Counted from the first letter of the stretch, positions 43,654-55,304 are shown. The stretch: DNA of 64,000 bases from Terramyces sp. JEL0728 (GCA_027603945.1 JADIIU010000070.1:1-64000), one strand, 5' to 3'. Notes: generated from the letters alone by a model not told the origin. Numbers and translations are program-made.

Positions 43654-44306
43654 ATGGATGTCGATCTTGACACTGCAATAAAGACACACAGAAAGAACAA
43701 ACCGTTCAAGAAGAGAAAGCACCACAATAATCCTTGGTCGGAACCAAGGACTGCAAATGTAGACGGACAGTGGGTTGTCAGCATAACAAACTTGCACTGG
43801 AATGTATCTGTAATTTAACACCAAGGTTTCAAAAGAAGATTTAATCGAATTATTCGGGTACATATCATTAACATAGTGGCAAAGAAGCTGTATCCTCTGT
43901 TTCTATAAAATTTGATGAATCTGGCAGATCTTTGGGCAATGCTGAAGTTGTTGTAAAATCAAAAGGTCTGGCTGAAGCAGCAAAGGCAAATCTGGATGGA
44001 CAAACACTTGACGGTCTAGTAATATCTGTCAACTTGGTGCGTGAGTTTAAAAAAAAGTCTGATATTACAAATCGATTAGGACCAAATACTGGAGGTGGGA
44101 TACTGGATAGGCTAGGCAAGAGAGTCGAAGATAGACTAGGAAAACGGGTTGAAGATCGATTAGGTAAAAGGGTTGAAGAGCGTCTAGGTAAAAAAGTACA
44201 GCAAAAAAAGAAAAAGAATGATGCTATGGATACAGATCCGCCAGCTCGTCAAATCAAGAGCTATGCGGATACAGAAATGGCAGTTAACGACGGGACCTTG
44301 GTTTAA
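43654..44306 (+). CDS. YRA1: Aly/REF (YRA1-type) mRNA export adaptor
   Basis: Exons are 43654-43803, 43826-43857 and 43877-44306; introns 22 and 19 nt; 203 aa. The protein has a short basic N-terminus, an RRM with VSITNLHWNVSKEDLIELFG (RNP2-like start), GNAEVVVKSKGLAEAAKANLD and LDGLVISVNLV, and a C-terminal tail. RRM plus basic flanks fits Aly/REF, which brings Mex67 to spliced mRNA, but canonical RGG boxes and the classic C-box are not clear. A tandem RLGKRVED repeat lies in the tail. Other small RRM proteins are possible. Confidence 0.72.
44106..44201 (+). repeat. Four tandem 24-bp units encoding (D/E)RLGKRVE
   Basis: In the tail of the Aly/REF-like gene, four units of eight codons read DRLGKRVE, DRLGKRVE, DRLGKRVE and ERLGKKVQ. 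Protein is almost constant while codons differ (AGG/AGA/CGA/CGT for the first Arg), so the repeat is old and selected at protein level. Confidence 0.95.
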
Positions 44307-44436
44307 TAAAGCTAATACTCTATTTCAATCTGATGTTGGACAGATTTGCCCTCGAGTAACTCCGCGCTGATTTTTAACGCGATAGCGGGGTGACGTAGTA
44401 CTTTAAAATCTTCCGACTTGAATTAGTTTTACGAAA

Positions 44437-45229
44437 ATGCCTCTACTATCAAAGATTGGAACATTTTCGTTCGACAAAGATACAGCATGTGGAACAACAA
44501 GTTTTGTATTTGCAAAGAATTTGATGTTGGTTATAAACTTTCTATCAATGGTAAACAGATTCTTATTTAGCTCGCTGGTTTAATTTTAATTGGAGGTGGT
44601 GGCTACATTATTTCCAACAACACGACCGACATAGTAGGTCTAAGTTCTGGAATTGCTGCAGCGGCAATTGCGATTGGAGTCATCGTGTCTATTGTTTCAT
44701 TCCTGGGTTGTTTTGGGGCAGCAAATGAAAAAGGAATGCTGCTGAAAACTTACTTTGCATTATTGATTATCCTTGTAATTTTGGAAATTTCTGTTGGAGC
44801 TGCTGCGTACGCTCAAAGAGATGAAATCAGCAATGTTTTGGAATCTTCGTGGGTTCTTGAAGTACAGAGAAACCCAAATAGCACAGAAATTTACAATATT
44901 GAGCGCTTGGTAATTTCTTGTTCATATAGTTCCAATGCTGCGGATTCAATAGTCCAACCGATCACGCTGTCCCGCCAGATTGTATGGCTAGATACAGCTT
45001 TGGTGGAACCACGGCATTCACAGTAGGTTGCAGAGACCAACTGCAACAGAGCCTTCTCAATTCGTTAAATACTATAGGCGGTGCTGGTATTATTATTGGC
45101 TTGATTGAATTGGTTGGGTTGGTCTTCTCTGCTATTCTATTCAGAAAGATTGCCGCAAAGGAAAACGCTCAATCCTCTTTGCTAAACGAAGCATGGAGAG
45201 TAAACAGAACCAAGGTCCAATATGGGTAA
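44437..45229 (+). CDS. Tetraspanin
   Basis: Exons are 44437-44550, 44571-44909 and 44930-45229; introns GTAAACAGATTCTTATTTAG and GTAATTTCTTGTTCATATAG (20 nt each); 250 aa. Four TM helices are present. The TM2-TM3 loop has LGCFGAANEKGMLL, and the large extracellular loop contains the diagnostic LFQCCGFNSP rebuilt across intron 2, then PPDC and VGCRDQL. Tetraspanins organise membrane microdomains; fungal members act in penetration or fusion structures. Confidence 0.94.
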
Positions 45230-45323
45230 TACGCTACTTAATTCTAGGTATCAAAATTATCAATATGTTTGAAATAAATGGGATTTTGCTTGAAAGGAAT
45301 TTATTAAAAGTACAGTCTGATAA

Positions 45324-46338
45324 TTACCCGTGGATGGCTTCTAGGAAATGCTCCATTAGTGTTTGGTTGTGCCATTCCGGATCTTGCATTCGAAGAGCGT
45401 GACCTCCATTTGGATATATAACAAGTTTGCCTTTGAGTTTTCCCGCCAAATACTGAGAGCTGGCAGGCTGTCTTACTATAGAATCTGAATCGCCGGTAAT
45501 GACTAACTTTGGATAATCATATTCGGCAAGTTCGGCCAATCTCTTGTCAAAATAGTGTGTAAGACATGCGCTTCTTTGTCCAGACCGTCCAACTGGCGAT
45601 TGCAATCCAGTCTCGCTGTACCTGTCAATCATAAACTAGATTAATGATAAAAACCTGTCTGGCAACCTCGTAATTCGTCAAATGAGTTTTCCCTGGTTGC
45701 TTGGAACTCAAACTAAGCCATTCCTTTGGAAACAAAACCCCAACAGTTTGGTCCGCGAACTCTTCAATTCCTCCACGAACAGGTGGTGTCAACAAAGACC
45801 GGACAACATTGAACTATAATAAAAGATTAATTACAGAATTTCCGGCCAGTTTAAACGGGCTGAACCGCTCTTCTGATTTAGGAACTGGTAGTCCATTAAA
45901 CTTTGAATATGTGGAAATCAACGTCAAACTTGCAACTCGGTCTTTCAACATATGCGCCAACTCTTGCGAAATCATTCCACCCATGGATAATCCAATCAAA
46001 TGTATCGACTCCCATTCCAAATGCTCAATCAATTTGTAAGCATCTTTAGCCAACAACGAAGTGGTATATCTCCCTGGTGTCGCAGTAGAGAATCCAGACC
46101 CTCGATTATCAAAAACACAAATTGAAAATTGTTCAAACTGGGAGAAATATTCTACCTGATAGTCCCATTGCTGGGATATACTTCCCATTCCGTTTACAAA
46201 AAACAACTTGTGTGGTCCAGCTCCGATTACTGAGTAATAAATTTCAACTGGTGGTTCGTTGTCGCTGCAAACGTTGATTTTTGGCATTTGGAGGAAAGAC
46301 AATAAGCTTGGCTTTTTTCTTGTCAAGCCTCCAAGCAT
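45324..46338 (-). CDS. Alpha/beta hydrolase
   Basis: Minus-strand exons are 45835-46338, 45655-45813 and 45324-45635; introns 21 and 19 nt; 324 aa. The oxyanion region is FFVNGMGSISQQWDYQ, the nucleophile Ser is in GLSMGGMISQELA, the acid in VITGDSDSIVRQ and the His in NGGHALRMQDPEWHN. It resembles bacterial-type epoxide-hydrolase or prolyl-aminopeptidase relatives; substrate unknown. An in-frame Met at 46287 could be the true start. Convergent with the tetraspanin. Confidence 0.9.
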
Positions 46339-46509
46339 TGTTTAAGATAGCAGCTGGCGTAATCAGACGACAAGTCACATAGGACAAATGAAATGTATAT
46401 CCGTTGCCGATACCTGTTTATAGTTAATATTTTACAACTGAATAACAGTTATTCGGAACGGATATAATAGGACCAGCATTGGATTCTCTGATTCAAAATC
46501 GCTTGTATT

Positions 46510-46773
46510 CTAATTTGGAAGACGGCGCATACATATTGAGAATCCATTCGGCTTAAAGACGCGCAGCAAATCATGAAAGGTGCATTTCCTAGCGTGCTGA
46601 AGTGGATTAAAGTGAACTGATATGCGAAATTCTGGGAAAGTATCCGCTGATCCAGATATTTCCACCAGTTGGACGTGTGATCTCGGGAATATCAAGCCCA
46701 TTTCCGCAATGTTTTCCATATACCAGCTCCAACCATCTGCCATCCATTGTGATGGACGACATTTTTCAAACAT
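46510..46773 (-). pseudogene. Possible relic of a class I methyltransferase (LaeA-like?)
   Basis: An 87-codon minus-strand frame contains segments that recall SAM-dependent methyltransferases: ENIAEMGLIFPRSHVQLVEIS (motif I/II-like, split here for length: IFPRSHV and LVEIS) and LLRVFKPNGF (the RVLKPGG motif). The glycine-rich SAM loop is not intact and spacing is too short, so it looks truncated or decayed. It lies in a 944-bp gap (46339-47282) with no other supported gene, next to velvet, whose usual partner LaeA is such a methyltransferase. That link is speculative. Confidence 0.3.
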
Positions 46774-47282
46774 TCTACTTGGAATTCAACTGCCGTGTAT
46801 TTTGACAAGTATTGTATCAGCATCAGTCTCAAAGCATGAATATCCTGATACTATTATTGCTAGTTGGAATATTCCCGTTGTCCGCTTTTTATTCTGCGTG
46901 TGGCTTTTGGCTTCCAAGGCGAATAAGTTGACCATAAATCAGTGATTACACCAAAAAACCAGTAAAAATAGTTTATAGTTACCCGGATCTCTTGTTTGAG
47001 CAAGATTTCCCAGTTATTGGCTGTGGTTAAGAGCTTAAGACGAGCGGAATCCGTTGCCTCTGAAAATCAGATTTGGCGGATATAAAACCCGTCTCATACC
47101 AAATGTCAACCTTCCAGATAATCAATTTTTGATATACAATTCGGAGTTTACTACTACAGATAAATATAATCCACTGCCCCATATTGCGGTAAAATCCCAG
47201 TACTTTCTTTTTTTCATAGTGCTTGGGTTGTGTTCTTGGCAAAAACACCGTGAAACTTTTTACTTTTCCCATATTAAGCAAA

Positions 47283-47902
47283 ATGATTACTGAAAATGAA
47301 TATGAAATAGTGAATAGGCAAGAGCCTACATATGGAAGAAGTCATGGACTGTGTAAACCGTTCTTAAAAACGAATCTGTAACCTATTCTAAATATAGCAG
47401 CCCATTCCTTGTTTTACAAGTTGTATTTAATCAAGAAACGTCTATCGATCAGGTAATTAGTAATTCATTATAGTTATACAAGTATAATTTGGTTTGCCAC
47501 CTTGTTTTGCGGTCAGAAGATTCCCAGACAATACAGAATACGCTCCTTCTTAATCCGAAAAACACTCCGCAAACTTCCCAGAACCTGGTGGGTTATAACA
47601 CGGTGATGGGGAAGGTTCTGAATGATCCTGAGGATGGGCAACCCTATATATTTTTTGTATTCCCAGACATTTTGATCCGTGTAGTGGGGAGATACTCGTT
47701 TTCCTGTCATGTTACAGATCTGGAAAGGTAACTAAACTTGACATACAGACTCCATACACCTCCGAAAACAGTTTGCACTTCTCCTTTTCGTATAGTCTCG
47801 CCGGAAGAATACATAAAGCCGGCAACTTTAACCCCAATCACCAAGTCGTTTATAGTACAGGGCGAGCGGTATTATGGGGGAATTAAAATCCTTAAAAAGT
47901 AG
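47283..47902 (+). CDS. Velvet-domain regulator
   Basis: Exons are 47283-47377, 47398-47452, 47474-47727 and 47749-47902; introns 20, 21 and 21 nt; 185 aa. Velvet proteins are fungal transcription regulators that control development and secondary metabolism in response to light. The start YEIVNRQEPTYGRSHGL matches the velvet Y.L.I.QQP..AR.CG pattern; SPFLVLQVVF follows; the hallmark IFFVFPDILIRVVGRYSF is clear; and the end TVCTSPFRIVSPEEY with a late PITKSF fits the S.PF.V...FPG...ST.L...F motif. The protein is a minimal velvet domain without extensions. Confidence 0.9.
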
Positions 47903-48457
47903 TTTAATAATTAATATAAATAATCGTTACAATCCAATTTTGAAACATCCGGAGGTGTGGTACGGCATAGGCCGGAGGTGGGAAAAACACTAACGCTGCT
48001 TCTCGTTCAAGTTTAATACAGAATTGCCAAAAAGACACCTTACCGAATAATGCAGACTCGTTCTGCCAGCAGTTTGCCGGTGAAATATGTTAGAGCACAA
48101 CCGATAAGGTCTTCTATACGACACTGATGTGCAAAACTCACTGAATATTTTGAGCGCAATTGGAGAAAACGCATTCCAATTCTACGCGACTGCTGCAAAC
48201 AGGAACTGGGGAATTTAGATATCATCAAAGAGGTCCACGGACAATCCATCAAAGCTCTATAGGCAGATCTATTAGCGGCGAGTAGGCTGGAAGTTACTTT
48301 CCAATTTATGTAAAAAAGTGATATAGAAAAGCGCATTTGGATCTCATATAATAGTACGCAACCGCACAAGTCCAACTTGCGAAAGTTTAACGCAGTGCAG
48401 ATTAGCAAGGGCCACATCCATCTTAGTAGCCAGATTTATTTTTTTTGACTGAGAAAA
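47903..48457 (+). pseudogene. Gap of 555 bp with a twice-interrupted frame (48050-48313)
   Basis: From ATG 48050 one plus-strand frame runs to 48313 with an in-frame TGA (48125) and TAG (48260). The segments read as plausible protein (e.g. TEYFERNWRKRIPILRDCC). No consensus intron removes the TGA; a 30-nt GT...AG segment (48231-48262 region) could remove the TAG. All three stops are used normally elsewhere in the window, so decay is more likely than recoding. Confidence 0.3.
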
Positions 48458-49491
48458 ATGGCAACTCCGTTCCAGCTACGAAATTCAATATACAAACAAA
48501 ATTCAGTGTATCCGTTAGATATAATTAGGCCGCCAATTAACAGTCAAATATTTGGAGCCCCACTTTCAAATGGAGAAATTCATCTGCATGATATTTCCTC
48601 TCTGCAGCTGCTTTCTTCACTGGCACCACCAAGCCAAGACACTATACTGACTAACTGCATGTTTGATACAGAGTCGCCTCATTTGTTATGGGCAGGAAAC
48701 AAATCAGGAACCATTTTATTGTATGATTCCCGCACCAATACCGCTGCTCATCAACTTGTCGGTAATTGACGAATTAAATTAGCTGAAAAGCCAGTCATTT
48801 CATTTGATATCAACTCTTCGCACACTATACTGGCATGCGGGACAGAGTTGGCCGGAGATGACGCAGATATTGATTTTTGGGATTTACGAAATATGAGCTC
48901 AATTTACAAGAAATTCGAAGAGTGCCATTCAGATGATGTTACCCAAATCAAATTTCATCCTACAGAACCTAACGCAATGATCTCTGGATCAACTGATGGG
49001 TAATTGGTCCTGATCCCAGGTTATTCTGTCTGTACAATTTAGAGACAATGGAGGAAGATGATGCGCTATATCAAGTTATAAAGACGGATTCAGTCTCCAA
49101 GATTGGCTATTTCGGACCAAACTATGAATACTTGTACTGCCTCACACACATGGAAACATTCTCCATCTGGACGTTTGAAGATGCAAACAAGATCTGCACT
49201 TATGGAGATGTAAGAGCTAATACGCCGGATCTAAAGTTGGATTACTGTATCGACTGTCACTATGAAACCAGCCATGAACGTCTATACCTCACAGCTGGAT
49301 CCCAAGAAGGAGCGATTGGGATCTTGAATGTCAGTTTGAACGGACTTGAATTGACGTATACACTGAACGGGGGCCACTCTGACATAGTGCGAGGAACTTA
49401 CTGGGATTTGACTGTAAAGAAGCATTAACTGTAGAATTCAATCTTTTTATCCGGGGGAGAAGATGGCAGAATTTCACTTTGGACTCAATAA
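48458..49491 (+). CDS. WDR89: WDR89-like WD40 protein
   Basis: Exons are 48458-48761, 48783-48999, 49020-49413 and 49435-49491; introns 21, 20 and 21 nt; 323 aa. A WD40 propeller with the WDR89-type signature CGTELAGDDADIDFWDLRN followed by HSDDVTQIKFHP and LMISGSTDGL-like blade ends; later blades include GGHSDIVRG and FLSGGEDGRISLWTQ, the latter completed by the last intron. Function of WDR89 is poorly known (nuclear). Family call rests on the mid-protein motif. Confidence 0.85.
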
Positions 49492-49589
49492 ATTAATTTC
49501 CATCTTCAGTTTGCTGTCATTGGAACCTTAAATTTGAAAATGACTTTGGCGTGGATGGTATAAGTAGCCTAGTCTCTTCAACCTAAACC

Positions 49590-49940
49590 ATGTCGAAATC
49601 AAGGAAAGCTCCAATGTACCCTGCTTCCAAGTTCCAAGCTCTCGACTCTCCAACAGTTGCCGAACGAGTCCAGTACTACTCCAAGATCCTTCCTCGGCTG
49701 CCAACTTCCAAATTGATGACGAATATCAACTTTGGGTATCTCCCTGCTTTTTCTCAAGTGTCTATGGTTCTCTTGGTCTCATTTCTAATTGCACTTTTGG
49801 TCTGGCAATTATTCACTGTATATTTCGGCTGCTCAACTCTCTGGGAAAAGACTGTCAATCCAATGATGCAGTTAGTAGGTCTATCATCTTGCTCAAGCAT
49901 CAAAAGCCCAATCGATATGCTCCCAATAAAATTATTTTGA
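49590..49940 (+). CDS. Single-pass membrane protein, 116 aa, unknown family
   Basis: One open frame with a basic N-terminus, a single strong TM helix (SMVLLVSFLIALLVWQLF, about residues 57-75) and a short cysteine-containing tail. It sits 28 bp before the AP beta start and about 100 bp after WDR89, consistent with a real gene. No family recognised. Confidence 0.55.
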   Translation: MSKSRKAPMYPASKFQALDSPTVAERVQYYSKILPRLPTSKLMTNINFGYLPAFSQVSMVLLVSFLIALLVWQLFTVYFGCSTLWEKTVNPMMQLVGLSSCSSIKSPIDMLPIKLF

Positions 49941-49968
49941 ATTCGCGATTTTAATTTCCAATCACAGA

Positions 49969-52490
49969 ATGGAAGCTGGAAAACCAAGATTCTTTTCAAC
50001 CACAAAGAAAGGTATCCCTAGCTAACACCAGGAGAAAACTTTGAATTAAAAGCTGACCTTAATAGCGAGTATCGAGAGAAGCGGAAGGAAACAGTGAAAA
50101 AGGTCATTGCCAACATGACACTTGGAAAGGATGTATCAGCGCTGTTCCCAGATGTTGTTAAGAATATGCAAACGGAAGACTTGGAATTGAAAAAGTTGAT
50201 TTATTTGTATCTTATCAACTACGCAAAAACACAGCCAGAATTAGTTATCCTTGCAGTTAATACATTTGTAAAGGTAAGAGAGCCTTGACGCAGGATTCTG
50301 ATGATCCAAACCCTTTAATCAGAGCACTGGCTATTCGCACTATGGGCTGTCTGCGTGTAGAAAAGATTTTCGATTACTTGATGGATCCATTGAAGAAATC
50401 CTTAAAAGATGACGACCCGTATGTCCGCAAGACATCGGCGTTATGCATAAGCAAACTATTTGATTTGAATCCCCAGACTGCAATTGAAAACGGCTTTGTT
50501 CAAGTTCTTCAAGAGTTGCTTTCGGATAGAAACCCAATGGTATTTTGCCTTAATCAAGGTCATTGCCAATGCAGTTGCAGCCTTATCTGAAATTACTGAA
50601 GCCAGTGTACAAAAGGATATTTTAGTAATCAACGATGTTATTCTTACGAAATTACTGGCTGCACTTAACGAATGCACAGAGTAATCAAATGCATAATTGT
50701 AGATGGGGACAGACATGTATTTTAACTACTTTGGCAACATATAGACCAAAGAATGCTAGGGAGGCATCTGATATCATTGAAAGGGTAATTCCAAGACTGC
50801 AGCATGTAAATGCCAGTGTTGTGTTGGCTGCTGTCAAGGTGCTAATGGTATACCTTGATTACAACATTTCAGATGATTTGAATACGACAATGGTAAGAAA
50901 GCTGGCACCACCTTTGGTCACGCTGTTGTCAACAGAACCAGAAATCCAGTACGTTGCACTTAGAAACATAAATCTAATACTGCAAAAGCGGCCAGAAATC
51001 CTCAGTCAGGAAACTAGAGTCTTCTTCACCAAGTACAATGATCCACCCTATGTCAAACTGGAAAAATTGGAAGTGTTGATAAAACTGTGCTGTGAATCCA
51101 ACATTGATCAAATATTGTCTGAATTGAAAGAGTATGTTAGAATTTACGTAGATATGCAAACGAGGTTGATGTAGATTTTGTTCGTAAATCTGTAAGAGCT
51201 ATTGGAAGATGTGCAATTAAAGTACCAGTAGCAAGTGACCGATGCGTAAAAGTACTGATGAATCTGTTGTCCATGGGAGTCAACTATATTGTCCAGGAAA
51301 CAATTGTAGTAATGAAAGACATCTTCAGAAAGTACCCCAACAAGTACGAGGGTGTGATTCCAACGTTGTGCCTCAATTTGGATACTCTGGATGAATCAGA
51401 CTCAAAGGCTGCGCTAATCTGGATTATTGGGGAATACGCTCAGCAAATTGATAACGCAGGAGAGTTGATTGAACAGTTTTTGGAAAATTTCAAATACGAA
51501 AATACCAAGGTGCAGTTGCAGCTTATCACTGCAACTGTGAAATTATTCTTGAAAAAACCATCAAGTGCGCAAACTATGGTTCAAAAAGTGCTTCAAAATG
51601 CGACCGAGCAAAACGACAATCCAGATATTAGAGATCGTGCGTTTATTTATTGGAGATTACTATCTGCTAATCCAGAAACTGCCAAAAAGGTGGTTTTAGC
51701 AGAAAAGCCTCCAATTGAGTCGGAACAAGGAACAGTTTCAGAAGCATTGTTGGATGAACTAATCAAAAATATTGGGACGTTGGCCTCCGTTGCCCACAAA
51801 TCCCCTGCCTTGTTGGGAGGAGGCTCGTATGTCGATATGAATTCATACAAGGAATTGTAATTTTTCGTTAATTTAGCCTTGCAGATGGAGAAGAGCAAGT
51901 TGAAGCAAGTATCATTATCGAGACTGCGCAAGCAATGGGAACTGGAAATCTCATTGGCGATTTACTAGATCTTGATTTTGGAGCTCCCCCAACTACAAAC
52001 GTCACACCGGCTGTTCAAACCAAGACAAGTAACTTGATGGACCTATTAGATATGGATATGAGTGGACCAGTCACTCCAGCTACCACAACACCATCCCTCT
52101 CTTCACCGCCAACTGGACAGCCAACCCAACAAGAGACCTTCCTCAGTGCAGCAAGTGCCAAAGGATTGGAAATTCTTGGCAATTTTGCATCTAGGTAATT
52201 GTAATTAATACAGAAATGGACAATTGTATATGGATTTGACGATTACAAACAAAGACACAGCAGTAATGAGCGATTTTGCAGTTCAATTTAATGTAAACTC
52301 ATACGGTCTTGTTCCTAGTGCGCTCACAGTCCCCGATTTACCACCTAGCCAAACTTGCAAAACTAGTTTGACGCTGTTCAAGACTGGTAGTCCACAACAG
52401 ATGAACCCAGTCAATCTTTTACAAATCGCCATCAAGAACAGTAACGGCGTATATTATTTTGCAACTAATATCCCACTTTCATTAGTTTAA
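49969..52490 (+). CDS. AP-1/AP-2 complex beta-adaptin
   Basis: Exons are 49969-50011, 50032-50273, 50294-50539, 50559-50680, 50703-51131, 51152-51856, 51877-52194 and 52214-52490; introns 20, 20, 19, 22, 20, 20 and 19 nt; 793 aa. The trunk carries the family blocks [50 protein letters not shown] and [12 protein letters not shown]; splices restore [11 protein letters not shown] and LNECTEWGQ. The hinge has clathrin-box-like LLDLDF and LLDMDM. The ear keeps only the beta-sandwich subdomain and ends at TNIPLSLV, so the platform subdomain is missing. It is the large beta subunit linking AP-1 or AP-2 coats to clathrin. Confidence 0.96.
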
Positions 52491-52513
52491 ACCAATATAA
52501 CCTTGAAACTTAT

Positions 52514-53565
52514 TTATTTCAATTTCCAAGATAGTGCTTTGCCCGCTTGGAATGGAACTACGGCTGCTTCAACCCCTGAATCATTTACATATGTAAATTC
52601 CTGAGGGACAGTAAAGTCTTCTTTTACCATATTCAACACTTTAGTTTCTTTGGATTGCGCGATACCATAAAAATCTCTTCCAAACTTGCAAGCGAATGCT
52701 TCCAGTTTATCGAGCGCTCCGAAAGAGTCCAAAATAGATGCGAGATAAGGTGCTAAATATGGCGTGACGAATACACCAGCTGCGGCTTTACTGGTTTCCT
52801 TGGCAGTTCTAGGATGCGGTGCAGAGTCTGTTCCCAAAAAGAATCTTGGATGTCCCTCTTTTACCACTTGGCGAAGTGCGTCTCTGTCTTTAGGGAATTT
52901 GGCAACGGGTTTGCAGAAATTGTGACAACATCCAGCCCAGTCATCCACAACCAGTTGCAAGTGATGAACAGTAATAGTACATCCAACAGTTGGCCCGAGA
53001 GATTTAACCATATCAACTGCAGCTTTGGAGGTAGCGTGCTCCAACACAATCTTCAAATTTGGGAAATCTCTGTGCAACGATTGTAAATGAGTCAAGAACA
53101 GTTCTTCAGCATTCAACACACACACATTCTACGGTTAATTTGAATTACTGAAGTAGCATCGCTTGGAATTTCACCGTGTAAATTCAAAACCATTCCAGAT
53201 TTCTCCATCGCCTCAAAAATTGGATAGTAAACGGTATAGCTTTCAATCCCACCCTCGCTGTTTGTAGTTACTCCTCTTGGGTAGGATTTTACACCTTTGA
53301 TTCCGGCTTTTGCAGCAGCATAAATTTCTTCAACAGTCAATTCAGGGTTAAGATATAATGTCATCAGAAATTCAACGTTTGGTGCTAGTTTCTGCAATTT
53401 TTCCTTGTATTCAAGTGCTTGCTTGGTGGTTGTAATCGGAGGAGTGAGGTTTGGCATGACATAGGCTAGTCTGCAGCCACCTTGTTCCAGCGATGGAGTT
53501 ACACTTTCCATCAGTGCTCCCTGGCGAAGATGTACGTGGAAATCGTCAATGAGTGGCAGCTGCAT
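52514..53565 (-). CDS. URA4: Dihydroorotase (class II)
   Basis: Minus-strand exons are 53149-53565 and 52514-53128 (intron GTAATTCAAATTAACCGTAG, 20 nt); 343 aa. It closes carbamoyl-aspartate to dihydroorotate in pyrimidine synthesis. Metal ligands are in DDFHVHLRQG, the carboxylated Lys in GVKSYPRG, His in LNLHGEIPSD and KIVLEHATS, and the catalytic Asp in FFLGTDSAPH. The splice restores SNVCVLNAEELFL. It shares a 32-bp divergent promoter with UTP7. Confidence 0.96.
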
Positions 53566-53597
53566 TTCAAAGATTTTTTAATTTTTTTTGTTTCAAC

Positions 53598-55286
53598 ATG
53601 CCAGAAAAAAGAAAAATGGAAGACTCTCCAAATAAACAGAGACCAGACCCAAATGCCAAACTAGCGAATAAATATATGAGAGAACAATCCTCAATTCCAA
53701 TTAAAGTACTTTTAGTTAACACCAGGAAATTCAGGATAAGAAATTAAAAGGAAAACTAAGAAAATCTGAAAAGAAGGCAAAAGAAGCAGCATTTAAAGCA
53801 GCTCAAGCTGAATTGTTGCTGACTCAAGATGCGGGATATTTGGAACAAGAAGGAATGGAGAGAACTTGGAAATTCAGCCAAAAGGAATTGAAGAATGCTG
53901 TTGACATCAATACCTCTCGTAAAATGTTTGATTTAAAACTACCTGATTTCGGACCTTATGCATTAAATTATACACGGAACGGAAAGTAATTTTTACATAA
54001 TTCAGATTCATGATTATAGGAGGTAGAAAAGGACATGTCGCAACTTTTGACTGGCAGGAAGGGAAACTTGGATGCGAGTTGCATTTGGGCGAAACAGTAA
54101 AGGATGTCACTTGGCTGCAGAACGAAACCCTGTTTGCAGTTGCGCAAAAGAAATACACTTATATTTATGATCAATCTGGGATGGAATTGCACGTATTGAA
54201 AGACCATATCGAAGCCAACAAGTTAGACTTTTTGCCTTATCATTATCTCCTGGCTAGTGTGGGCAATGCTGGTTATTTGAAATACCAAGATGTTTCGACT
54301 GGCAATCTAGTTGCGGAACATCGTACAAAGTTGGGTAATTAGTCTTTAATGAAAGGTAAATGTGATGTTTTGGCACAGAATCCTTACAACGCAATCATGC
54401 ATCTTGGCCACTCCAATGGCACCGTAACTCTGTGGTCTCCTACAATGAGCTCGCCGCTAGTTAAGATACTATGCCACAAGGGCCCTGTACAAGCGCTAGC
54501 AATTGACAATAGCGGAAAATATATGGCAACTGCAGGGTTGGACGGGCAGTTGAAATTGTGGGACATACGCACTTACAAGGAACTAAACTCTTATTTTACC
54601 ACCTCGCCGGCATCTTCTTTAAAGTTCTCGGCTAAAGGATTGTTGGCAGTCGGAAGTGGAACGAAATTGACTATTTGGAAAGACTCATTCAGAGCGAAAC
54701 AAGTAGAACCGTACATGACACATCTATTCCCCGGCTCTTCTATCCAAGATTTAGAATTCTGTCCATATGAAGATATATTGGGATGTGGGCACGCAAAAGG
54801 CATATCTAGTCTCGCTATTCCTGGTAATTATTGTTAATGAATAGGATCTGGAGAACCAAACTTTGACACATTTGAAGCCAACCCTTACCAAACTGTCAAG
54901 CAACGTCAAGAATCGGAAGTGCACTCTCTTCTAGACAAGATCCAACCAGAAATGATTACACTTGACCCTACATACTTGGGTAAAGTAGATCGTGCCCCTG
55001 CCGAAGTAATTGCCCAAGAAGCTAAATTGGCGTGGGAGGTTTCTTTTTTTTAATTTAGGCAAATCATCCTGGAGAGAAATTTGTGCCAAGAAAGAGAGCC
55101 AGAGGCAAATCTTCATCGCAAAGGAGATACCTTCGCAAACAAGGAAATGTGGTGGATCAAAAACGTATGGATATGAAAGAAAAACTTGACAAACAGAAAA
55201 AAGAAAGAGAAATCGAGCGCAAGAAACAAAAGGGAGAGTATGTTGAAACCCCAAGGACTGCACTAGATAGATTTAACGTCAATTAA
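53598..55286 (+). CDS. UTP7: U3 snoRNP protein UTP7/WDR46
   Basis: Exons are 53598-53705, 53726-53985, 54006-54334, 54356-54823, 54845-55038 and 55059-55286; introns 20, 20, 21, 21 and 20 nt; 528 aa. It is a small-subunit processome component. Diagnostic blocks are [56 protein letters not shown] and [19 protein letters not shown], with the basic C-terminus [19 protein letters not shown]. Each splice falls in or beside conserved sequence and restores it. Confidence 0.96.
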
Positions 55287-55304
55287 TATAACTTTCACTT
55301 TATT

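Noticed and set aside
46622..46945. 107-aa plus-strand ORF
   Set aside because: It opposes the methyltransferase-like minus frame and shows no recognisable motif.
48040..48417. 125-aa minus-strand ORF
   Set aside because: No motif or intron context supports it, and the plus strand of the same region reads more like protein.
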